A stretch of 8,785 nucleotides of DNA from CAZIMM01 sp964540415 (GCA_964540415.1 CAZIMM010000088.1:1-8785); one strand, 5' to 3'. Numbered from the stretch's first letter, positions 1-6,489 are shown. Notes: a model not told the origin generated them from the sequence alone. Numbers and translations are program-made.

Positions 1-485
1 GAGCGCAGCAGCGGCGTTTTTTTGTCGAGCACCTCTCCGCTGTAGGAGCAGAACGCAGTGGGGATACACAGGGTGTTGTCCTTGATGAACGCGGGTGAAG
101 TCGGATCCCATGCGGTGTAACCCCTTGCCTCAAAAGTTGCGCGAAGACCTCCTGACGGGAACGAGGACGCATCGGGTTCGCCCTTTATGAGTTCCCTGCC
201 GGAAAACTCCATGATTATGCTGCCGTCCTTCTGCGGTGAGATGAAAGAATCGTGCTTCTCGGCAGTGACTCCCGTCATCGGCTGAAACCAGTGTGTAAAA
301 TGTGTTGCGCCGTTTTCAATCGCCCAGTCCTTCATTGCGTTTGCAACTACATCGGCAACTGCCATGTCCAGGTCCTTGCCCTTGTTGATTGTCTCACGCA
401 GAGAACGGAAGGTTTCCTTGGGCAGACGGGCTTTCATTGTTTGCTCGTTGAAAACTAGGCTTGCAAAGGTTTCGGGTAAGTTCAT
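1..485 (-). CDS. glnN: Glutamine synthetase type III, N-terminal part (cut by window edge)
   Basis: This gene encodes a type III glutamine synthetase, which makes glutamine from glutamate, ammonia and ATP in the cytoplasm. Only about the first 161 codons are inside the window; family members are usually about 700 residues. I translated it by hand from the ATG at 485. Early residues read NLPETFASLVFNE, followed by LPKETFRSL. The family-typical GATHFTHWFQPMTG is at about residues 59-72, then TAEKHDSF (74-81), and SFPSGGLRATFEARGYTAWD at about 108-127. These are hallmarks of the GSIII N-terminal region and differ from types I and II. The start has a clear ribosome site, AAAGGGG (494-500), eight bases upstream. 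A consensus promoter and a terminator-like hairpin lie directly upstream, so leader control is possible. The catalytic C-terminal part cannot be judged here. Confidence 0.93.
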   Translation of the reverse strand, partial: MNLPETFASLVFNEQTMKARLPKETFRSLRETINKGKDLDMAVADVVANAMKDWAIENGATHFTHWFQPMTGVTAEKHDSFISPQKDGSIIMEFSGRELIKGEPDASSFPSGGLRATFEARGYTAWDPTSPAFIKDNTLCIPTAFCSYSGEVLDKKTPLLR

Positions 486-493
486 TGAAAATT

Positions 494-500
494 CCCCTTT
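494..500 (-). promoter_or_regulatory. Ribosome binding site of glnN
   Basis: On the minus strand this reads AAAGGGG and ends eight bases before the ATG at 485. It lies just after the U-rich tract of the leader hairpin, so only transcripts that pass the hairpin would contain it. Confidence 0.7.
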
Positions 501-509
501 CAAAATGAA

Positions 510-543
510 AAAGGCGCCGTGACAAATATGTCACAGCGCCTTT
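510..543 (-). terminator. Rho-independent terminator-like hairpin in the glnN leader
   Basis: The stem pairs 510-517 with 536-543 (AAAGGCGC type), skips one mismatch (518/535), and continues 519-524 with 529-534 (GTGACA/TGTCAC). The loop is four bases. On the minus strand it is followed by five T residues (508-512) and, after CA, four more (502-505). This is the form of an intrinsic terminator. It could end the transcript of the M28 peptidase gene, but it lies downstream of the likely glnN promoter and only about 25 bases before the glnN start. It would therefore also act on glnN transcripts. Whether it terminates constitutively or conditionally cannot be told from sequence. Confidence 0.8.
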
Positions 544-558
544 GCTGTTTACTCGTTT

Positions 559-587
559 ATTTTAACTTTCAAATGCAGTTTTGTCAA
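559..587 (-). promoter_or_regulatory. Sigma-A-type promoter for glnN
   Basis: On the minus strand there is a perfect -35 TTGACA (582-587), a 17-base spacer (565-581) and a -10 TAAAAT (559-564, five of six matches to consensus). The predicted transcription start is near 552, about nine bases before the leader hairpin. This is the strongest promoter match I found in the window. Confidence 0.75.
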
Positions 588-637
588 CCGTCATTTTTGC
601 AGAAATCGCTGAGCACGGAATGCATATGTTTTGTTTA

Positions 638-1891
638 TTACGCCTCGTATGACTCCTTCAGACCCTGCTCATCATAGAGGAAAACAGCCTCAAGCATAAT
701 GTTGATGCCGGTTTCGATGCTCTTGAGGTCAAGGTTGTCCCCTGTGTCGAGCCTGGTGTGGTAATACCTTGCGGGGGCAGGATCCATCGCGGCAAGAGTA
801 GCGCCGGGGATGCCCGCTTTGCAGATGGCTGCGGCGTCGGATGCACCGAGGAAAATTGTTTTGTAGGGAAGGTCATTTCCGGTGGTGCGCGCAGCCTGCT
901 TGAGCAGAGCGCAAACCCTCGGGTCACTCTTGACGGTGAAGGTCATGTCGCGGCTGTAAATTGCAAAAAAGTCGAAGTCACGCAGGGTGTCAACGCCGAT
1001 ATAAACTGTTTCGGTGTCCAGATTCTCCTGCCTGTGTGCCTTGGCGTAAGCCTTTGCTCCTCTGAGACCCGCTTCCTCGCTGCCCGTAAGCACTGCGCGA
1101 ACCTCAACATCGTCAAAACGGATGTTGTTGTCGGCAAGATATTTCATAACAGCCATTGAGGCGACGGAACCGGTCAGATTGTCGTTCGCGCCCTCAACCG
1201 GACGTTTATAATTGAGGAAGAATATGCCGAAACCAAACAGCACATCCCAGCCGAGAAGAACATAGCCGAGAACGTTGAACAGTGTTGAGTCCGGCCTTGC
1301 CATCGGTGCTCCGGAAACAAGAGCCATTATCTCCGTGACAAGTGCAAAAATGATGCCGACAACAGCAGAGCCGATAACGAACGTTACCATGGGCGGCCCA
1401 CCGAGGAAAGTGTAGCGCCATTCATAGGAAGAATCGCAGTGGCCGGAGACAATAATGCGCCTTTTGATTTCACCCTCGGGCTTCCTGACGGCAACGACGT
1501 TTTGCGATTCACGCTTCGGGAAGAACGGGTCAAGAGTCTCACCGTAGAACAGGAACTCGGTGACGATAAAGAACAGGCTCAGAACAGAAAGTGCAAGTGA
1601 AATAACAGTATAACCAAAAAAGAAAATCACGCTTGAAATAATCATCATCACCGCGCACAGAGGAACCCAACCGAGAAACGCCTTTGGGTGCAGCGCAAAC
1701 GGTTCAACCGAAACTTCATCCGAATATTTTTTCAGCTCCTCGGCGAAACGCTCCTGCGCCTTTTTCTCATTTTCTTCACCCGACGGACGCGGGCCGATGT
1801 TTTTGCAAACATACTTGATTTCGCGCGCGGTGTAGTTTGCATATTCGCGCAGCTTTGCGTTGTAGTTATGAATGCTGTCCTTCGCCTTCAA
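638..1891 (-). CDS. Membrane-embedded M28-family zinc metallopeptidase
   Basis: This is a 417-residue member of the M28 family (aminopeptidases and carboxypeptidases with two co-catalytic zinc ions). The full ligand set is visible: H151 in SGHCDS, D237 in GANDN, the pair E272/E273 in GSEEAG, D301 in GVDT, and H378 in YYHTRLDT. The N-terminal part has the motif GPRPSGEENEKKAQ (33-46), common in M28 proteins of Clostridia. Hydrophobic stretches suggest about four membrane segments: about 72-94, 96-115, 168-193 and 203-226. The last two lie between the first and second zinc ligands, which is unusual. There is no cleavable signal peptide. Lys/Arg-rich flanks (126-145 and 228-230) suggest that the catalytic parts face the cytoplasm. 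The start is TTG at 1891, with AGGGGTGG about six bases upstream. The gene lies 36 bases after the tyrosine kinase gene and is probably co-transcribed with it. Substrate unknown. Confidence 0.85.
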   Translation of the reverse strand: MKAKDSIHNYNAKLREYANYTAREIKYVCKNIGPRPSGEENEKKAQERFAEELKKYSDEVSVEPFALHPKAFLGWVPLCAVMMIISSVIFFFGYTVISLALSVLSLFFIVTEFLFYGETLDPFFPKRESQNVVAVRKPEGEIKRRIIVSGHCDSSYEWRYTFLGGPPMVTFVIGSAVVGIIFALVTEIMALVSGAPMARPDSTLFNVLGYVLLGWDVLFGFGIFFLNYKRPVEGANDNLTGSVASMAVMKYLADNNIRFDDVEVRAVLTGSEEAGLRGAKAYAKAHRQENLDTETVYIGVDTLRDFDFFAIYSRDMTFTVKSDPRVCALLKQAARTTGNDLPYKTIFLGASDAAAICKAGIPGATLAAMDPAPARYYHTRLDTGDNLDLKSIETGINIMLEAVFLYDEQGLKESYEA

Positions 1892-1906
1892 GAAAAACCA
1901 CCCCTG

Positions 1907-1917
1907 TTTATATTATA
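1907..1917 (-). promoter_or_regulatory. Possible -10 element(s) upstream of the M28 gene
   Basis: The minus strand carries a perfect TATAAT (1912-1917), overlapping a second possible box, TATAAA (1907-1912), in the short gap between the kinase gene and the M28 gene. I see no convincing -35 at 16 to 18 bases upstream and no extended TG, so this may be only AT-rich spacer. It could give the peptidase weak independent expression. Confidence 0.25.
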
Positions 1918-1927
1918 ATCACATAAT

Positions 1928-3736
1928 TCATTCGCTATCACTCGGATTTGCGTCATTACCCGGATTTGTGTCCTCCGGGGAGATATCGTCTTTTTCCTCC
2001 TGCGGCTCGGGGGGAACCTCGGGCAGCTTCTTTTTACGGCGGCCTCTGTAGCCGTAATCGCCGTATTTTCCGTTGCCGTAGGAATACTTTCCGCCGTAAC
2101 CGCCGTAGCCGCCGTAGCCGCCGTAACCACCGTAACCGCCGTAACCGCCGTAGCCACCATAGCCGTCATAACCGTAACCACCGTAACCGCCGTAGCCACC
2201 GTAGCCGTAACCGCCGTAGCTTCCGTAACCGCCGTAGCCGTACTTTCCGTAGCCGTATCTCTTGCTGCGCAGGCCGTTACCCTTGCTGAGAATGCGTCCG
2301 CGAGTCTCCTCGTCATTCATTGTGAACACGGTTCCGATGATATTGATGTTTGTTGAGCCAAGCTCATCAAGCGTTTCTCTGATATCCCTGATTTTCGCAT
2401 GATCCTTTCTCACGGTGAAAATCAGTGCATCCGCAAGACGTGAAATGACCACACTGTCCGACACAACTCTGGTGGGCGGAGTGTCGATGATGATATAGTC
2501 AAACTCTCTGCGCGCCTGTTCGAGAACATCGCGCACCTTGTCAGCGTCAAGAACTTCGGAGGACTTTTGAGTTATACCGCCGCTGGGAAGGACAAACAGT
2601 CCCAGGCTCTTGACAAACTTTATGGAGTTTTTGTAAGTGCTCTCGCCCTTGATAATCGGGATAAGACCGGTTTTGTCATTATACTTTACGCCGATAACAC
2701 GGAGCACCGCGGGCTTTCTCAGGTCTGCATCAACAAGAAGAACCGATTTGCCCTTCTGCGCGAGTGTGCACGCAAGATTGACCGCAACCGTCGTCTTTCC
2801 TTCGTTTTCATAGGTGCTTGTGACGAGAATGACTTTATATCCCATACTGTCATGTACATTTTCGATTTTTGTCCGGATTGCCTTGAAGCATTCAACAAAG
2901 GCAAAAGTGACCTTTTCGGTGTCCGTCACCAACAGGCCTCCGGAGAAGGTCGGCCGCCTGCGCATGATGCCCGTAATTTTTCCGACATAAGGGATTGAGC
3001 CGATAACCGTGGAGCCGGTTTTGAAGCGGATATCGTCAACATCCTTGACTGTGTCGCTGAAAAGCTCAACAAGAATCACGATTCCGGCAATGATAAGAGC
3101 GCCGACAACAAAGCCGATGAGGGCGTATTTCATTGCATTGTCGCCGCTTGTGGCGGAAGGAGTTGTCGGGAAATTGATGACGGAAATGCCCAGAGTGGTT
3201 GCGGACTGGCGAAGATATGCGGGGAACACATCAATAACAGCGTCCATAACCTCCTGGCAGAAATAAGCGTTGGTGCTTGTGACCGTAAGGTCAAAATAAC
3301 CTGTAACCGAAGTTGATTCTGCACTGATGGCGCTTTTTATCTGGCTTGTGGTGTATTTATTGTCCAGTGCCTCGCTTATGAGACTGACAACGATGTCACT
3401 TTGCAGCAGATATTGATAGCGAGAATAATCCTTGCTTGTATACCAATCAACCGCCGTGACATAAGTGTCCGATCCGTCTGCATCGGAAATCTTGATATAG
3501 TTGACAACAGTGAAGGCCAGCGTAGCCCTGCTCTGATATCTCTCAACATAAGTTGCCTTCGCGATGAAATATGCGCTTGAGGCAAAAATTACGCCTACGA
3601 GTGCAATCGCCCAGATTCTCTGGAAAAGCGAGCGCAAAATCCTGGTTACATCCAGACCGCTGCCGTTTCCTCCGCTGTTGTTGCCGAACAAACCGTTTCC
3701 CAGCAAAGCGTTGGCACTCTCATATTTTTCCTGCAA
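1928..3736 (-). CDS. Wzz-domain/BY-type tyrosine kinase with an extended Gly-Tyr tail
   Basis: This is a polysaccharide co-polymerase fused to a bacterial tyrosine autokinase. Such proteins control the chain length and export of capsule or exopolysaccharide at the membrane. In the 602-residue form, membrane helix 1 is at about 41-59, an extracytoplasmic Wzz region at 60-200, a proline-containing stretch (NFPTTPSA) next, and helix 2 at about 203-224. The cytoplasmic kinase has Walker A with ENEGKTT (K314), Walker A' LLVDADLRKP (D336, D338) and Walker B IIIDTPP (D418). Residues 494-563 hold about 25 tyrosines in Gly-Tyr repeats, where typical members have a short cluster of a few tyrosines. A basic RGRRKKK and an acidic, proline-rich tail end the protein. 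I chose TTG 3736 because GGGGGAG (3745-3751) lies eight bases upstream; GTG 3745 (605 residues) is possible but directly abuts that site. A promoter lies upstream. No glycosyltransferase, Wzx/Wzy or phosphatase partner is in the window. Confidence 0.92.
   Translation of the reverse strand: MQEKYESANALLGNGLFGNNSGGNGSGLDVTRILRSLFQRIWAIALVGVIFASSAYFIAKATYVERYQSRATLAFTVVNYIKISDADGSDTYVTAVDWYTSKDYSRYQYLLQSDIVVSLISEALDNKYTTSQIKSAISAESTSVTGYFDLTVTSTNAYFCQEVMDAVIDVFPAYLRQSATTLGISVINFPTTPSATSGDNAMKYALIGFVVGALIIAGIVILVELFSDTVKDVDDIRFKTGSTVIGSIPYVGKITGIMRRRPTFSGGLLVTDTEKVTFAFVECFKAIRTKIENVHDSMGYKVILVTSTYENEGKTTVAVNLACTLAQKGKSVLLVDADLRKPAVLRVIGVKYNDKTGLIPIIKGESTYKNSIKFVKSLGLFVLPSGGITQKSSEVLDADKVRDVLEQARREFDYIIIDTPPTRVVSDSVVISRLADALIFTVRKDHAKIRDIRETLDELGSTNINIIGTVFTMNDEETRGRILSKGNGLRSKRYGYGKYGYGGYGSYGGYGYGGYGGYGGYGYDGYGGYGGYGGYGGYGGYGGYGGYGGKYSYGNGKYGDYGYRGRRKKKLPEVPPEPQEEKDDISPEDTNPGNDANPSDSE
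2048..2257 (-). repeat. Imperfect tandem repeat encoding (Gly-Gly-Tyr)n
   Basis: Within the kinase gene, nine-base units of the form GGY-GGY-TAY recur, encoding Gly-Gly-Tyr with occasional Gly-Tyr, Ser, Asp or Lys breaks. The longest clean run is seven Gly-Gly-Tyr units at 2096-2158. Gly codons alternate between GGC and GGT and Tyr codons are nearly all TAC, so the units are not identical. Such repeats can change in number by slippage in whole-codon steps without breaking the frame. Confidence 0.9.
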
Positions 3737-3744
3737 AATCAACA

Positions 3745-3751
3745 CTCCCCC
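3745..3751 (-). promoter_or_regulatory. Ribosome binding site that decides the kinase start
   Basis: On the minus strand this reads GGGGGAG. It leaves eight bases to TTG 3736, but it overlaps the GTG at 3743-3745, so that GTG and the next codon (TTG) are too close to serve well. This favours the shorter 602-residue product. Confidence 0.6.
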
Positions 3752-3768
3752 GAACTGAATACACAGTT

Positions 3769-3797
3769 ACTATAACATAAAAACATAGACAAGTAAA
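3769..3797 (-). promoter_or_regulatory. Sigma-A-type promoter with extended -10 for the kinase-M28 unit
   Basis: On the minus strand the -10 is TATAGT (3769-3774, five of six matches), preceded by TGT, which forms an extended -10. A -35-like TTTACT (3792-3797, four of six) lies 17 bases upstream. The predicted transcript start is near 3762, giving a leader of about 25 bases. The surrounding gap (3752-3830) is strongly AT-rich, with no terminator hairpin after the preceding gene, so read-through from the upstream operon remains possible. Confidence 0.6.
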
Positions 3798-3830
3798 TAC
3801 TCAGATTATATATATCATAAATTAATACTA

Positions 3831-4556
3831 TTATCTTTTGCTGTTTGCCCTTGCGGCATAGGCAACAGCCTCACAAATTGCCGCGGCTGATATTGCGGCG
3901 ACAGCCGTGAGCAGTGACCAGCGCAGGCTGATTACTCCGCGTCGCTGAATGTCAAAAACAGACTCGATTCCGCACAGGAGCAGACCCGACTGGATTGAAA
4001 CCGCCGTCAGAATATGTATGCCTTTGAGCACCTTGTAGGATGCCAGGAGGCTTATCACCGCGGAGCTGACCGTGAGCATCAGGGCTATCGGCAGCGTATA
4101 TCCGGTGTACCAAAGAGCGGCATTGTCCAGGAGTGAAAGCGCAATCAGATAAAGCGTGATAGCACCGAAGCAAATTGTCACCGTCAGAGCTGGGTGCTTC
4201 GGCTTCACAGCCGGGAGCACCGTGAACATCCAGAGGCACATGAAGATGCCGAAGGAATAAGGCGACCATGTGAGGGCATCGTCGCGGATATAATCAAGGA
4301 CAAAGCAGATGAGCGTCGGAAAAACAAAGAGGGCGGAAGCGATTGCGGCATAGCTTCTGCTGCGCGCTTTTCCCCTTTCTTTGGCGGAGGGCTGAATCGG
4401 CTGAGCATATGCCGGAGGCACGTCGTATGCACCGCCGGGGTTGTATTCCGGCTGCTGCACGGGCGGCTGAGTGTCCTGAACGGCTATCGCCTCTCCGCAG
4501 GCAGGGCAGAACTTTGAACCGTAAGCAATTGATGCTCCGCAGTTGTTGCAAACCAT
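3831..4556 (-). CDS. Zinc-ribbon protein with about six membrane helices, function unknown
   Basis: I do not recognise a specific function. The 241-residue product starts with a zinc-ribbon motif, C3-x2-C6-x10-C17-x2-C20 (CNNCG and CPACGEA), typical of the small zinc ribbons found at the N terminus of many Firmicute membrane proteins. A Pro/Gln/Tyr-rich linker (about 27-56) and a basic patch, KERGKARSR (59-67), follow. Then come about six hydrophobic segments near 68-89, 99-115, 122-143, 153-173, 179-196 and 213-234. A short basic tail ends the protein. I chose ATG 4556 because AAGGAG (4565-4570) lies eight bases upstream; a TTG six bases earlier is too close to that site. The gene starts 22 bases after the HAD phosphatase stop and is probably last in that operon. 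Confidence 0.75.
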   Translation of the reverse strand: MVCNNCGASIAYGSKFCPACGEAIAVQDTQPPVQQPEYNPGGAYDVPPAYAQPIQPSAKERGKARSRSYAAIASALFVFPTLICFVLDYIRDDALTWSPYSFGIFMCLWMFTVLPAVKPKHPALTVTICFGAITLYLIALSLLDNAALWYTGYTLPIALMLTVSSAVISLLASYKVLKGIHILTAVSIQSGLLLCGIESVFDIQRRGVISLRWSLLTAVAAISAAAICEAVAYAARANSKR

Positions 4557-4564
4557 AATCAAAA

Positions 4565-4570
4565 CTCCTT
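4565..4570 (-). promoter_or_regulatory. Ribosome binding site of the zinc-ribbon membrane protein
   Basis: The minus strand reads AAGGAG, with eight bases to ATG 4556 but only two to the upstream TTG at 4562. It therefore decides the start in favour of the ATG. Confidence 0.7.
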
Positions 4571-4578
4571 AAAAGCTG

Positions 4579-5367
4579 TTAAAGATATTTTATCAGATCG
4601 CCTATCCCCTTTTCAACAACCGTCGGTTTTATCGGGGATTTTGCGAGATATTCAAGGTCGGTAACTCCGGTGAGAACAAGCGCTGTGGGGAAGCCGTGGT
4701 TCATGCCGATTGCGATGTCGGCCTCCAGACGGTCACCCACAAAGGCTATCTCGTCGCGCCCGCAGGAAAATTTGTGCGTGATGAAATCAACCGCAATCGT
4801 TGTCGGCTTGCCCATGACAAGCGGCTGAACTCCCGTTGCAACCGTGAAAACACTCATCAGTGAGCCGACGTCAGGCATCAGACCGATTGCAGTGGGCGCG
4901 CAGACATCGGGATGGGTGGCGATGAACAGTGCTCCGTTGTTGATGAAGCGCACACCGTCCCACATCTTGCGGTATGTCAGCGTTGTATCCAGCCCGAGGA
5001 CGACGATGTCCGGGTTGTCGGAAACCAGCGGTATGCCCGCCTTCACGAAGTCCGCCGTGAGCCTTTCGTTGCCCAAAAGAAAAACTGTTTGTCCCCTGTG
5101 GAAACGCTCAAGATAATCGAGCGTCACATGGTTTGAAACAATCACCTTTTCCTCAGGCACGGGAAAGCCGATTCGTTCAAGCCTTTCACAGCATTCAAGC
5201 GAATCGTGAGATGAGTTGTTTGTGAAAAACCAGAAGTTTCTTCCGCTTTCTTCAACCGCGCGTGTGAACTCAGCTGCGCCGGGCAGCAGAAAATCATCAA
5301 CGGCAAATGTGCCGTCAATGTCAATGAAAAAATGCTTTGTTTTTTTAAAGATGCTTTTGTCAGCCAA
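4579..5367 (-). CDS. NagD-like HAD-superfamily phosphatase (HAD-IIA subfamily)
   Basis: This is a cytoplasmic phosphatase of the HAD-IIA group (NagD, 4-nitrophenylphosphatase and phosphoglycolate phosphatase relatives), 262 residues and of usual length. Motif I is DIDGT with nucleophile D16 and general acid D18. Motif II is FFTNNSS (T49). The motif III lysine is K187 in MGKPTT. Motif IV is FVGDRLEADI (D212, D217). The C2-type cap lies between motifs II and III, including the segments around VFLLGNE and IVVLGLDTTLTY. The start is TTG at 5367, with GAGGG about seven bases upstream; no better in-frame start is seen. The gene begins 12 bases after the glycerate kinase stop and is surely co-transcribed with it. 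That neighbour suggests a three-carbon or two-carbon phosphate ester such as phosphoglycolate or glycerol phosphate as substrate, but this is inference; the family is promiscuous. Confidence 0.88.
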   Translation of the reverse strand: MADKSIFKKTKHFFIDIDGTFAVDDFLLPGAAEFTRAVEESGRNFWFFTNNSSHDSLECCERLERIGFPVPEEKVIVSNHVTLDYLERFHRGQTVFLLGNERLTADFVKAGIPLVSDNPDIVVLGLDTTLTYRKMWDGVRFINNGALFIATHPDVCAPTAIGLMPDVGSLMSVFTVATGVQPLVMGKPTTIAVDFITHKFSCGRDEIAFVGDRLEADIAIGMNHGFPTALVLTGVTDLEYLAKSPIKPTVVEKGIGDLIKYL

Positions 5368-5379
5368 ATTTTTGCCCTC

Positions 5380-6489
5380 TCATCTTTCGGTGATTTTGTA
5401 ATTGAGGCAAAGCCGCTTCGCCGCCTCCTCAAGAGCTTCGCTGCTGCGGGTCAGAATTGTCTGCATCGGCGTGCCGTTTTCAAAACACGCCTCGGCGCAA
5501 ACAAGGCCGTGCTCGAGCGGGTCAAGCCCAGGCGCGATGCAGCCGCATATCGCGGCAACAGGCACACCGTGCTTCCGGCACATTGCGAGCACACCGCCGA
5601 CCGCCTTGCCGGAAAAGCTCGTTTTGTCAAGCCTGCCCTCGCCCGTAACAACAAGCGATGCGCCATCAAGCTGTTCTGCAAAGCCCGCTGTTTTGAGCAT
5701 GATGTCAACACCGGGTTCAAGCCGCGCGAAAAAAAATGCCGCCATTCCCGCGCCCACTCCGCCCGCGGCACCGCCGCCGGGAAGCTCCGACACATCGCGT
5801 GAAATGCATTCGATGAGCTTTGCGGAAAAGTGCCGCAGTCCGCTGTCGAGCAATTGCACTGCCTGCGCGTCCGCACCCTTTTGCGGGGCAAAAACATATG
5901 CTGCTCCGTTTTCGCCGTAAAGCAGGTTTTCAACGTCGCAGACACAGGTGATGTCCGCTTCAACAAGCTCCGAAATGTCGATTTTATCTATCAGCGCCAG
6001 CGTTCCGCCGACAGGCACAAAGCATCTGCCGTTTTTGTCAAAAAACTTTGCACCCATGGCAGCTGCAATCCCCGCGCCGCCGTCATTTGTTGCGCTGCCG
6101 CCGATTGCAAGCAGTATTTTTTTGCTCCGCCGGGCAGCGGCACGTATAACCTCTCCGACGCCGAAGGTGGTCTGCTCCGCCGGATTTTTGTTTTTTGCCA
6201 TCGGCAGCCCGGCAATTTTCGCAAGCTCTACTACAGCCCTGCCGTCGGGCAGAAGGAGATATTCGCAGGTTGCCCTTTCACCGTCGCCGTTTGTCGCCTC
6301 AACGGAAATTCTTTCCCCTCCGCAGGCGCTTTCAAAGCAGTCGAGCGTACCCTCGCCGCCGTCGGCAATCGGCAGAGGAACGGCAACGCAGTCCGGCATA
6401 TTCTTTTCAAGCGAACGGCAAATGAGACGCGCTGCATCCGCCGCTTCAAGTGTTCCCTTGAAGCTGTCCGGGCATACGAGAATTTTCAC
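5380..6489 (-). CDS. glxK: Glycerate 2-kinase (GarK/GlxK family)
   Basis: This 369-residue, full-length enzyme belongs to the type I glycerate kinase family, which phosphorylates D-glycerate with ATP, giving 2-phosphoglycerate for lower glycolysis. Family blocks are easy to see: PDSFKG (7-12), ADGGEGT (42-48), GGSATNDGGAG (130-140), PGGGAAGG (237-244) and TGEGRLD (282-288). The start is GTG 6489, overlapping the RsmI stop by four bases (GTGA, 6486-6489), with GGGGAGG about seven bases upstream. Translation is thus probably coupled to rsmI. The HAD phosphatase follows 12 bases after the stop. No glycerate importer, dehydrogenase or sugar-acid gene is in the window. Expression is therefore likely tied to the translation-related operon and not to an inducing sugar acid. 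The family assignment is firm; the symbol (glxK versus garK) is a convention. Confidence 0.94.
   Translation of the reverse strand: MKILVCPDSFKGTLEAADAARLICRSLEKNMPDCVAVPLPIADGGEGTLDCFESACGGERISVEATNGDGERATCEYLLLPDGRAVVELAKIAGLPMAKNKNPAEQTTFGVGEVIRAAARRSKKILLAIGGSATNDGGAGIAAAMGAKFFDKNGRCFVPVGGTLALIDKIDISELVEADITCVCDVENLLYGENGAAYVFAPQKGADAQAVQLLDSGLRHFSAKLIECISRDVSELPGGGAAGGVGAGMAAFFFARLEPGVDIMLKTAGFAEQLDGASLVVTGEGRLDKTSFSGKAVGGVLAMCRKHGVPVAAICGCIAPGLDPLEHGLVCAEACFENGTPMQTILTRSSEALEEAAKRLCLNYKITER

Noticed and set aside
510..630. ANTAR-type antiterminator or a known riboswitch in the glnN leader
   Set aside because: Only about nine bases lie between the predicted transcript start and the hairpin, too short for paired hexaloop stems or a known aptamer. 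The four-base loop also does not fit the ANTAR consensus. A different mechanism is still possible.
1919..1941. Full promoter for the M28 gene
   Set aside because: Only -10-like boxes are seen (listed with low confidence). The hexamers 16 to 18 bases upstream, inside the kinase gene end, do not resemble a -35.
2048..2257. Possible CRISPR array or non-coding repeat
   Set aside because: The periodicity is nine bases with no spacers and stays in frame with the kinase. It is a coding repeat.
1888..2316. Minus-strand frame of 142 codons rich in Thr/Ala/Val inside the kinase gene
   Set aside because: It is the shifted-frame reading of the Gly-Tyr repeat, which stays open because the repeat unit is a multiple of three. 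The tyrosine kinase frame is clearly the real one.
2567..2998. Plus-strand open frame of 143 codons opposite the kinase domain
   Set aside because: The opposite strand encodes the conserved Walker motifs of the kinase, and the plus-strand translation has no recognisable family features.
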